DNA of 5,060 nt from Ktedonobacterales bacterium (GTDB lineage Bacteria; Chloroflexota; Ktedonobacteria; Ktedonobacterales; JADMIN01), in contig JADMIN010000255.1 of NCBI GenBank assembly GCA_015478575.1, positions 1 through 5,060 on the forward strand. The letters are read 5' to 3'. The notes under the pieces were generated by a model. That model searched no databases. It saw only the letters and a list, made by a program, of their open reading frames with translations, and was not told the DNA's origin. A program made the translations under genes and the position numbers. Every line of letters starts with the position of its first letter. Within the stretch, counting starts at the first letter, position 1. This document shows positions 1-5,060 of the stretch, one piece after another.

Positions 1-1539
1 CTCTACTGGACCGAGACGCGCATCACGGGCGGGCCGAACCCGCTGACCTTCGGCGCGAACAACAGCGGGCAGGGCGTCGGCGGCAGCACCGTCCACTGGG
101 CCGCCTTCGCGCCGCGCCTGCATCCCTCCGACTTCCGCACGCACTCCGAGGATGGCGTCGGCGTGGACTGGCCGATCACCTACGACGAGCTGCGCCCCTA
201 CTACGCACTGATGGAGAAGGAACTGCCCGTCTCTGGCCCGGCCTATTACCCTTGGGGCGACCCGCACGGCTACCTCTATGGGCCGCACCCGATGGGCGGC
301 GTCGGCGACGTCTTGGCCAGGGGCTGCGAGCGGCTCGGCATCCCCTATGTGGCGGGCGGCCCGGTGGCCATCAATGCCGGCTCGCACGGCAGCCGCCCCC
401 ATTGTATCTACCGCGGCTTCTGCATCCAAGGCTGCAAGGTTGGCGCCAAGGCCTGCACCCTCTATACGCACGTGCCCGACGCCATTCGCCACGGCGCCGA
501 GATCCGCGCCAATTCGATGGTCTTCCGCGTCCACATGAATAGTGAAGGCCACTGCACCGGCGTCAGCTACTTCGACGCCGAGCGGCGCGAGCGCACGCAG
601 CGCGCGCGCTGCGTGGCCGTCTGCGGCTACTCGATCGAGACGCCGCGGCTGCTGCTGCTCTCCGCCTGTCCCGGCTTCGAGAATGGCCTGGCCAACTCCA
701 GCGATACCGTTGGCCGCTATCTGATGGCCCAGGCGGGCAACGTGGTCATGGGGCGCTTCGAGGGCCTAGTGCGCATGTATAAAGCGCCACCCGCCCACGC
801 CCTCACCGAGGAGTTCTACGAGACCGACGCCTCGCGCGGCTTCGCCCGTGGCTTCGCCATTCAGACGGTGGGGCCGGAACCGATCTCCTTCGCCAAGCAG
901 ATGGTGATGGCGAAGGGCGCCTGGGGCTGGGGCTTACGTCGCGTCATGATGGACTACAACCACTACGCCGCCCTCGGCTTCCTGGGCGAGATTCTGCCGG
1001 CCGCTGAGAACCGCGTCACCCTCTCTGGCACGCGCGACCGCTATGGGCTGCCCGTCGCCGATGTCGAGTTTGACCTGCATGACAACGACAAGCGGCTCAT
1101 CCGCTGGGGGGTGAACAAGACGATGGAAGTCATGCAGGCCGCGGGCGCGCAAGAGGTGGTCGAGGAGCCACGCTATGCTCACCTGGTCGGCGCCTGCCGC
1201 ATGGGCAACGATCCGCGCTCGTCCGTCTGCGACAGCTTCGGGCGGACGCACGACATTCCCAACCTCTTCCTAGTGGATGGCAGCATCATGCCGACGCAAG
1301 GCTCAGCCAATCCTGGCCTCACCGTTATGGCGCTCGCGGCGCGCGCGGCGGACTACATTATCACCGAACGCGAGCAGGTGCTCACGCGCCAGCGCCAGCG
1401 CTATCCAGTGGCGCAGGTGCCCGTCCGCGAGGATCTCTCGCCGCCAGAGACCACCGGCCGGGGTGTCCCCCGCCTGAAGACGCGCAGCCCCAAGCCAAAG
1501 GTCGGCCTAGGCGGGCTGGCGGTTGGCAACCGTGGGTGA
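1..1539 (+). CDS. GMC family oxidoreductase (FAD-dependent), 5'-truncated by the window edge
   Basis: Flavoprotein dehydrogenase/oxidase of the glucose-methanol-choline family, expected to oxidise an alcohol or sugar hydroxyl with FAD; the substrate cannot be told. The frame is open from base 1 to a TGA at 1537-1539 (512 codons), so the N-terminal Rossmann GxGxxG lies upstream and the true start is not visible. Numbering from the first codon in the window, the FAD-contacting stretch NNSGQGVGGSTVHW is at 20-33, followed by DWPITYDELRPYY, typical of this subfamily. A cysteine cluster C-x5-C-x3-C (C135, C141, C145) is followed by GAK. The family motif IETPRLLLLS starts at 212. The C-terminal substrate domain has HLVGACRMG with His394 and SANPGLTVMALAARAAD with Asn437; this His/Asn pair matches the GMC catalytic pair. 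After about residue 464 comes a Pro/Arg-rich tail of about 48 residues. Codons at the 3' end stay GC-rich with no sign of a frameshift. The next gene starts 135 bases downstream. The family is near certain; substrate and electron acceptor are unknown. Confidence 0.94.
   Translation, partial: LYWTETRITGGPNPLTFGANNSGQGVGGSTVHWAAFAPRLHPSDFRTHSEDGVGVDWPITYDELRPYYALMEKELPVSGPAYYPWGDPHGYLYGPHPMGGVGDVLARGCERLGIPYVAGGPVAINAGSHGSRPHCIYRGFCIQGCKVGAKACTLYTHVPDAIRHGAEIRANSMVFRVHMNSEGHCTGVSYFDAERRERTQRARCVAVCGYSIETPRLLLLSACPGFENGLANSSDTVGRYLMAQAGNVVMGRFEGLVRMYKAPPAHALTEEFYETDASRGFARGFAIQTVGPEPISFAKQMVMAKGAWGWGLRRVMMDYNHYAALGFLGEILPAAENRVTLSGTRDRYGLPVADVEFDLHDNDKRLIRWGVNKTMEVMQAAGAQEVVEEPRYAHLVGACRMGNDPRSSVCDSFGRTHDIPNLFLVDGSIMPTQGSANPGLTVMALAARAADYIITEREQVLTRQRQRYPVAQVPVREDLSPPETTGRGVPRLKTRSPKPKVGLGGLAVGNRG
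403..435 (+). other. C-x5-C-x3-C cysteine cluster in the GMC protein, possible Fe-S ligand site
   Basis: Three cysteine codons at 403, 421 and 433 give the pattern C-IYRGF-C-IQG-C, followed by KVGAK. As I recall, the same spacing in the catalytic subunits of membrane-associated, direct-electron-transfer FAD dehydrogenases (bacterial FAD glucose dehydrogenase, fructose dehydrogenase) binds a 3Fe-4S cluster. This suggests, but does not prove, that electrons leave through a cluster to a cytochrome or quinone partner rather than to oxygen. Confidence 0.5.
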
Positions 1540-1600
1540 GCACCGTGGATGAGCGCGGCCCCCGCTCTTGGCCACTTTCTACGTTGGAGTGCGGGGCCAG

Positions 1601-1652
1601 CCGCTGGTCGAGGCGACCGGCCTACGGGTGGCCCTTCTCCCAGGACCAGCGG
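1601..1652 (+). repeat. 9-bp inverted repeat upstream of the M24-like gene
   Basis: CCGCTGGTC at 1601-1609 is the exact reverse complement of GACCAGCGG at 1644-1652, with a 34-base loop. The right arm ends 8 bases before the AAGGAG ribosome binding site, so if it folds in mRNA it would sit just upstream of the initiation region. The left arm also overlaps an 11-base palindrome, CCAGCCGCTGG at 1597-1607. In such GC-rich sequence this could be chance. Confidence 0.3.
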
Positions 1653-1660
1653 GGCGAGTG

Positions 1661-1666
1661 AAGGAG
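1661..1666 (+). promoter_or_regulatory. Ribosome binding site (AAGGAG) that sets the M24-like start
   Basis: AAGGAG at 1661-1666 is a strong Shine-Dalgarno core. It lies only 2 bases before an ATG at 1669 but 8 bases before the ATG at 1675, which is the normal spacing, so 1675 is the preferred start. The 1669 ATG would add just Met-Ala. Confidence 0.65.
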
Positions 1667-1674
1667 CAATGGCG

Positions 1675-2883
1675 ATGGAGCGAACGGAGCGGATAGCGCG
1701 GGGCATGCGCCACGATGGCTACACAGCGTTGGTCTGCCGACTGCCGCAAGATGTGCTGATGCTGACCGGTGGCTATCAGCCCATGCTAGGCAATGCGTTC
1801 TGCCTCGTCACGCTCGACGGCGGTGGCACGCCAGCGGTGCGCTTGGCCATCCCAGAGGATGACGCGGACCTTGTGCCCGCGGGCACGGCGGTGGCGGTCA
1901 AGACCTTTGCCGAAGAGACGATGCGATGGATCGGCACGACGTTGGAAGCGGTGCGCGCTCCCCTGGGCGCATTGCTCGCCGCCGCTGGTGTGGGTGCCGG
2001 TGCGCACGTGGGCTATGAGGGCGGCCATGCGCCCGTCGCCACTGCCTATACCCAGGTGGGCGTGCCTGGCCCCGCCACGCTCGATCTGCTGCGCGATCTG
2101 CTGCCCGGCGCGCGCTTCACCGACGCCACGGCGTTGCTGGATGAACTGGCCGCCACCAAGACCGAAGCGGAACTCGAGGCTATCCGCCGCTGTGCGCGTG
2201 TGGCCGTCGAGGGCTTTGCCGCCGCGCGGGCCAGTGTGCGGCCCGGCGCCACCGAGGCCGAGGTCGCCGCCGCGGCGCATGGGGGGCTGCTGCGCGCGGG
2301 TCTCGCCGCGCCGGGAGCACGGCACGTGCTGCCTTTCGTCCACGTCATGACAGGCGCCCGCGCGGCCCAGGCATACAAAGCGTACAACCTGACCACAAAC
2401 CAAGCGATCCAGCGTGGTGACACCGTGATGGTGCAGTTGGAGATCAGCATCAATGGCTACTGGGCCGAGCTGACCCGCACCTTCTTCGCCGGAGAGGCGA
2501 GCCAGGAATGGCAGCGGGCCTACACGGCCTGCTATGCCGCGCAGGAGGCCGCGCTGGCCATCATCCGTGACGGCATCAGCGGGCGCGAAGCCGACGCCGC
2601 GGCCCGCGCGGTGATGCGCGCCGAGGGTTTTGGCGACGCCTTCAAGCACGGATTGGGGCATGGCTTCGGCTTCCAGGCCATCAATCATGGCGCGGCCCCG
2701 ATCCTGCATCCCGCCTCAGAACACATCCTGCGCACCGGCATGGTACACAACATGGAGCCAGCGGTCTATCTGGAAGGCAAAGGCGGCTTCCGCCTCAATG
2801 ATGATGTGCTCGTGCTGGCGCGGGGCGGCGAGCGGCTGTCGGCGGACCTCCCGCGCGACCTCGAGTGGCTCATTGCTAGCTGA
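1675..2883 (+). CDS. Creatinase/aminopeptidase P-like protein (M24 family) with altered metal site
   Basis: A 402-residue protein of the pita-bread fold, probably cytosolic since no signal peptide or membrane helix is visible. The N-terminal creatinase-type domain spans roughly residues 1-150. The M24 domain starts near 161 (TKTEAELEAIRRCARVAV, the usual Kt..Ei..ir.a helix) and runs to about 395. Family landmarks present are TRTFFAGE from 267, GHGFGF from 328, and MEPAVY from 360 followed by GGFRLNDDVLVL. Classical M24 metallopeptidases use Asp, Asp, His, Glu, Glu. Here the aligned positions read Gln254, Glu265, His329, Glu361 and Asn375, so only His and one Glu are intact and one Asp is conservatively Glu. 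The His usually found before the first Asp (PHY) also seems absent, with Tyr there. This argues against a standard Xaa-Pro aminopeptidase and fits a metal-independent creatinase-type C-N hydrolase or other small-molecule hydrolase; the substrate is unknown. The start at 1675 is chosen from AAGGAG 8 bases upstream; the stop is TGA at 2881-2883. Usual family length is about 360-400, so the gene looks intact. Confidence 0.9.
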   Translation: MERTERIARGMRHDGYTALVCRLPQDVLMLTGGYQPMLGNAFCLVTLDGGGTPAVRLAIPEDDADLVPAGTAVAVKTFAEETMRWIGTTLEAVRAPLGALLAAAGVGAGAHVGYEGGHAPVATAYTQVGVPGPATLDLLRDLLPGARFTDATALLDELAATKTEAELEAIRRCARVAVEGFAAARASVRPGATEAEVAAAAHGGLLRAGLAAPGARHVLPFVHVMTGARAAQAYKAYNLTTNQAIQRGDTVMVQLEISINGYWAELTRTFFAGEASQEWQRAYTACYAAQEAALAIIRDGISGREADAAARAVMRAEGFGDAFKHGLGHGFGFQAINHGAAPILHPASEHILRTGMVHNMEPAVYLEGKGGFRLNDDVLVLARGGERLSADLPRDLEWLIAS

Positions 2884-2884
2884 T

Positions 2885-2911
2885 GCAGTGTCTAGTTGGC
2901 GCAGTGTCTAG
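2885..2911 (+). repeat. 11-bp direct repeat, two copies
   Basis: GCAGTGTCTAG occurs exactly at 2885-2895 and 2901-2911, separated by TTGGC, giving a 16-bp period. It begins immediately after the TGA of the M24-like gene. The layout could be a tandem protein-binding site or a small slippage duplication; neither can be decided from one sequence. Confidence 0.6.
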
Positions 2912-3001
2912 AGAGTGAGGCAGCGAGGATGCTCCCAGCCCGGTGGTGCTGGAGCGCGCCGCCCGGCGAATGCCCGCCACCACGGCGGGGCGGGTGTGGC
3001 T

Positions 3002-3011
3002 GATGCGCATC
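3002..3011 (+). repeat. Perfect 10-bp palindrome GATGCGCATC
   Basis: GATGCGCATC reads the same on both strands. It lies 68 bases upstream of the glycosidase start codon, between two hairpin-forming elements. It could be an operator half or whole site, but palindromes of this size also arise by chance in GC-rich DNA. Confidence 0.35.
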
Positions 3012-3021
3012 CGTGGCTTCT

Positions 3022-3047
3022 GTGTGCGGCGGGTGCCTGCCGCACGC
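3022..3047 (+). other. Potential stem-loop in the 5' leader of the glycosidase gene
   Basis: GTGTGCGGC (3022-3030) pairs with GCCGCACGC (3039-3047) across an 8-base loop, giving 9 base pairs with one G-T pair. It ends 32 bases before the start codon at 3080 and 20 bases before the G-rich ribosome binding site. No T-run follows, so it is not a canonical intrinsic terminator. It could be a leader structure affecting translation or mRNA stability, or simply a GC-rich coincidence. Confidence 0.4.
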
Positions 3048-3067
3048 GGCATCACTCGCTCCTTCAC

Positions 3068-3075
3068 GGGGGAAG
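3068..3075 (+). promoter_or_regulatory. Ribosome binding site (GGGGGAAG) of the glycosidase gene
   Basis: GGGGGAAG ends 4 bases before the ATG at 3080, with its GGGGGA core 6 bases away. It is the best-placed purine-rich motif in the region and supports 3080 over in-frame GTG codons at 2915 and 2996, which lack such a site. Confidence 0.55.
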
Positions 3076-3079
3076 ATTC

Positions 3080-5060
3080 ATGTCAGTCAAAGATCGGTCC
3101 GCGCACGGCCAGCACCCATCACCGCATGCGAACGAGAAGCACGGACAGCCCCAGGGGTCACAGAAAGCAGGGGCGAAACCGAAGGAATCGAAGTCGAAGG
3201 AATCGAAGCCGAACGAATCGAAGGGGGAAGGGTCAGAAAGTGGTGAGCAGTCCATCCTGCGCGCGGGCCGCTCCGCGCAGGTGCAAGATATCCGCACCAC
3301 GGTTCCCATCAAGTACAACCAGATCTTCATGCTGACCTCGCACACTGGCGATATGATTCGGGATGAGCGCGCGCTGGGCATCTACTTCCACGACACCCAA
3401 TATCTCGGCGCCCTAGAGCTACGGGTTAACGGCCAGGAATGCGTCTCGCTGCTCTCGGATGCCTCGCGCGGCAAGGAGGCGCGCTACGAGTTGACCAATC
3501 CTGATATGACGCTAGCGGACCATCAGGACCTTGCCAAGGAGCATCTGAACATCAAGCGGGTGTATACCATCGGTGACACCGTGAAGCAACAGCTCAGTAT
3601 TCGCTGCATGGAGCAACATGAGATCACCCTCGATGTCTCGCTCGTCTTTGCCAGCCACTTCACCAATATGTTCGTGGTGCGGGGGGCACAGCCTGGCAAA
3701 CGTGGCACACTCCACCCTCCGCGCGTGAATGCTGGCAAGGTCGTGCTGGTCTATGATGGCGCGGACGACCACACGCGCACGACGACGATCAGCTTCGATC
3801 GCGCGCCCGACCAGCTTGATGGCGGCACCGCGACCTATCACCTCCATCTCACGCCGCATCACACTGAAGAGATCACCCTCACCATCGCGCTGGAGGATCA
3901 CGGCCCACCCTCCCCCTGGGAACGGCGCGAAGGCGAGCGCGAAAGCGCCCTGCCCCAGGCCAGCGTGCGCCATCAGCGGTTCCAACAGGAGCTATCGCGG
4001 CGTCCCACCATCACCACCAGCAATCCCCTCTTTGATCACGCGCTGGAGCGCGGCTTCGCCGACATGACGATGCTAGCGACGGCGGATCACGGCGATGTCT
4101 ATATCTCCGCGGGCGTGCCCTGGTTTGTGGCGCTCTTTGGGCGCGATAGTTGTATCAGCGCCTTTCAGATGGTCGCCTACAATGCGGAGTTGGCGCGCAC
4201 GACGCTGGAGGTGCTGGCGCGCTATCAGGGGCGCGAGTTCAATGATTTCCGCGACGAGGCGCCTGGCAAGATTCCACACGAACTGCGTCTGGGTGAGAAG
4301 GCCAACCTCGAAGAAGTGCCGCAGGTGCCCTATTACGGCACCGTAGACGCCACGCCCTGGTTCCTGATGTTGCTAGCGGAATATGTGCGCTGGTCGGGCG
4401 ATCTGGCGAGCTTCGAGCGCCTCGAAGAGCACGTGCGGCTCGCGCTTGAGTGGATCGCTGAGGATCCCACGCGCCACGGCAAGGAGCGGAACGGCTTTCT
4501 CAGCTACGGCACGCGCTCGGAGAAGGGCCTCACCAATCAGGGGTGGAAGGATTCCGGCAACGCGATTGTCAACGTGGATGGCTCGCTCTGTCAGCCCCCA
4601 ATCGCCCTAGTGGAGGTGCAGGGCTACGTCTACCGCGCCCAGCGCGAGATGGCGGACCTCTACCGTCGCGGCGGCAACGAGCGGCGCGCCCAAGAGTTGG
4701 AGGCGCTGGCGGCGCGGATGCGCGAGCGCTTCAACGAACGCTTCTGGATGGCTGACAAGCACTGCTATGCGCTCTGTTTGGAACGGGACGATCGGCAGGC
4801 GCGCGTCATCGCCTCGAATCCGGGGCAGGCACTCTTCACACGCATCGTGGAGGATGAGAAGGCGCGCGCTGTCCGTGATCGCCTGATGGCGGAGGATATG
4901 TTCGCGGGCTGGGGTATTCGCACGCTCTCAGCGAACGAGAAGGCATACAATCCGCTCGATTACCAGGTGGGGTCCATCTGGCCGCATGATAACGCGCTCA
5001 TCGCGCTTGGCTTGTGGGAGTATGGCTTCGACGAGGCGGTCGAGCGGGTGCTGGCCGAGA
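3080..5060 (+). CDS. Glycogen debranching enzyme-like / MGH1-like glycoside hydrolase, 3'-truncated by the window edge
   Basis: The frame stays open from ATG 3080 to the window end (660 complete codons), so the C terminus is missing. Residues 1 to about 60 form a low-complexity, Lys/Ser/Glu/Gln-rich tail, probably disordered. From about 75 to 275 lies the beta-rich N-terminal domain found in bacterial debranching-like enzymes (GDE_N_bis type), with IKYNQIFMLTSHTGDMI, then the GIYFHDTQYLGALEL stretch that corresponds to the family's GLYxxDTRxLSxLEL. From about 320 on is an (alpha/alpha)6-barrel catalytic domain with AGVPWFVALFGRDS (344-357), GTVDATPWF (420-428), NQGWKDSGNAI (486-496) and GSIWPHDNALIA (641-652), hallmarks of amylo-alpha-1,6-glucosidase/MGH1-like proteins. 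The Asp in GWKDS (491) is a plausible catalytic acid. Family members are usually about 650-750 residues, so roughly 50-100 are missing. No signal peptide is visible, so it is probably cytosolic. The likely role is hydrolysis of an alpha-linked glucan or glucosyl solute; a specific substrate such as glycogen or mannosyl/glucosylglycerate cannot be assigned. It begins 196 bases after the M24-like gene. Confidence 0.93.
   Translation, partial: MSVKDRSAHGQHPSPHANEKHGQPQGSQKAGAKPKESKSKESKPNESKGEGSESGEQSILRAGRSAQVQDIRTTVPIKYNQIFMLTSHTGDMIRDERALGIYFHDTQYLGALELRVNGQECVSLLSDASRGKEARYELTNPDMTLADHQDLAKEHLNIKRVYTIGDTVKQQLSIRCMEQHEITLDVSLVFASHFTNMFVVRGAQPGKRGTLHPPRVNAGKVVLVYDGADDHTRTTTISFDRAPDQLDGGTATYHLHLTPHHTEEITLTIALEDHGPPSPWERREGERESALPQASVRHQRFQQELSRRPTITTSNPLFDHALERGFADMTMLATADHGDVYISAGVPWFVALFGRDSCISAFQMVAYNAELARTTLEVLARYQGREFNDFRDEAPGKIPHELRLGEKANLEEVPQVPYYGTVDATPWFLMLLAEYVRWSGDLASFERLEEHVRLALEWIAEDPTRHGKERNGFLSYGTRSEKGLTNQGWKDSGNAIVNVDGSLCQPPIALVEVQGYVYRAQREMADLYRRGGNERRAQELEALAARMRERFNERFWMADKHCYALCLERDDRQARVIASNPGQALFTRIVEDEKARAVRDRLMAEDMFAGWGIRTLSANEKAYNPLDYQVGSIWPHDNALIALGLWEYGFDEAVERVLAE
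3179..3223 (+). repeat. 15-bp tandem repeat (3 copies) encoding a Lys/Ser/Glu tail
   Basis: Three contiguous 15-base units, 3179-3193, 3194-3208 and 3209-3223, share the pattern (C/T)CGAA(G/C)GAATCGAAG and differ at only two positions. In frame they encode PKESK, SKESK and PNESK, residues 34-48 of the glycosidase. The period is a multiple of three, so copy-number change would keep the frame. This AAG/GAA-rich block is noticeably less GC-rich than the rest of the window. Confidence 0.85.

Larger units (their letters stand above)
1540..1674 (+). other. Spacer between the GMC oxidoreductase and the M24-like gene
   Basis: This is 135 bases with no supported gene. An ATG at 1549 is in frame with the next gene but has no ribosome binding site and would add a 42-residue Gly/Pro/Arg-rich stretch that does not resemble the start of creatinase-type proteins. 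The spacer holds a 9-bp inverted repeat (CCGCTGGTC at 1601-1609, GACCAGCGG at 1644-1652) and, at its 3' end, an AAGGAG Shine-Dalgarno. I see no convincing -35/-10 promoter pair and no hairpin followed by a T-run. Confidence 0.55.
2884..3079 (+). promoter_or_regulatory. Spacer/leader rich in direct repeats and dyads upstream of the glycosidase gene
   Basis: This is 196 bases with no supported gene. It contains an 11-bp direct repeat (2885-2911) next to the stop codon of the M24-like gene, then a run of dyads: CGCCG-CC-CGGCG (2957-2968), CCCGCC-5nt-GGCGGG (2973-2989), the palindrome GATGCGCATC (3002-3011) and a 9-bp hairpin (3022-3047). A ribosome binding site follows. None of the hairpins ends in a T-run, so no intrinsic terminator can be called, and I could not find a convincing sigma-70-like promoter. 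The density of symmetric elements suggests a regulatory region, but function is inferred from structure only. Confidence 0.4.

Noticed and set aside
163..1539. GMC oxidoreductase starting at the GTG at 163
   Set aside because: The same frame is open to base 1 and encodes the family motif GVGGSTVHW upstream, so 163 is internal and the gene is simply cut by the window edge.
1549..1674. N-terminal extension of the M24-like protein from the ATG at 1549
   Set aside because: It has no ribosome binding site and low-complexity Gly/Pro/Arg sequence unlike the family's N terminus. The AAGGAG at 1661-1666 points to 1675.
1786..2709. Long 307-codon minus-strand open frame
   Set aside because: It lies wholly antisense to the well-supported M24-like gene and its translation is Gly/Arg/His-rich without motifs. 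It is a GC-rich shadow frame.
2884..3079. Intrinsic terminator after the M24-like gene
   Set aside because: Several GC-rich stems exist but none is followed by a T-run, so a Rho-independent terminator cannot be called.
3013..3246. 77-codon plus-strand frame possibly encoding a small leader protein before the glycosidase
   Set aside because: Most of it overlaps the repeat-rich start of the glycosidase in another frame, no Shine-Dalgarno precedes it, and its repetitive IE-rich end is the same 15-bp repeat read out of frame.
2943..3335. 130-codon plus-strand frame covering the spacer and the start of the glycosidase gene
   Set aside because: The translation is Arg-rich and without domain features, it lacks a ribosome binding site, and it overlaps the real glycosidase frame from 3080 on.
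3512..3985. 157-codon minus-strand open frame
   Set aside because: It is antisense to the glycosidase N-terminal domain, which has clear family motifs, and has no recognisable features of its own.
1..5060. tRNA, rRNA, CRISPR array, insertion sequence or phage gene
   Set aside because: No cloverleaf-like or rRNA-like sequence, no regularly spaced repeats with unique spacers, no transposase/integrase motifs and no terminal inverted repeats were seen; the sequence is almost fully occupied by three metabolic genes.

Overview
The window is a high-GC (by eye about two thirds G+C) stretch of bacterial chromosome with three protein-coding genes, all on the + strand. Two of them run off the window edges. 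Coding frames have G/C-rich third positions, and two genes are preceded by Shine-Dalgarno-like sequences, so the source is a bacterium. The gene content (GMC oxidoreductase, M24 family hydrolase, MGH1-like debranching-type glycosidase) is compatible with Chloroflexota or another high-GC heterotroph. That placement is a weak inference, because nothing in the window is lineage-diagnostic.

Layout: 1-1539 is the 3' part of a GMC-type flavoprotein oxidoreductase. Its extreme N terminus (FAD-binding Rossmann start) lies upstream of the window, and it carries a C-x5-C-x3-C cysteine cluster that may hold an iron-sulfur centre. 1540-1674 is a 135-base spacer with a 9-bp inverted repeat and the ribosome binding site of the next gene. 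1675-2883 encodes a 402-residue creatinase/aminopeptidase P-like (M24) protein in which three of the five usual metal ligands are changed. 2884-3079 is a 196-base spacer with an 11-bp direct repeat followed by four short dyad-symmetric elements. 3080-5060 is the 5' part (660 codons, no stop reached) of a glycogen-debranching-enzyme-like/MGH1-like glycoside hydrolase with an unusual Lys/Ser/Glu-rich N-terminal tail built partly from a 15-bp tandem repeat.

How the genes work together: the three are co-oriented but separated by 135 and 196 bases, so tight translational coupling is not indicated. The 2884-3079 spacer looks like a regulatory leader or a transcription-unit boundary. No shared pathway is evident. 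The oxidoreductase and the M24-like hydrolase could act on small molecules, and the glycosidase probably acts on alpha-linked sugars, but each role is a family-level inference. I see no RNA genes, CRISPR arrays, insertion sequences or phage genes. I do not see convincing evidence of a new multi-gene system. The most unusual item is the altered active site of the M24-like protein.
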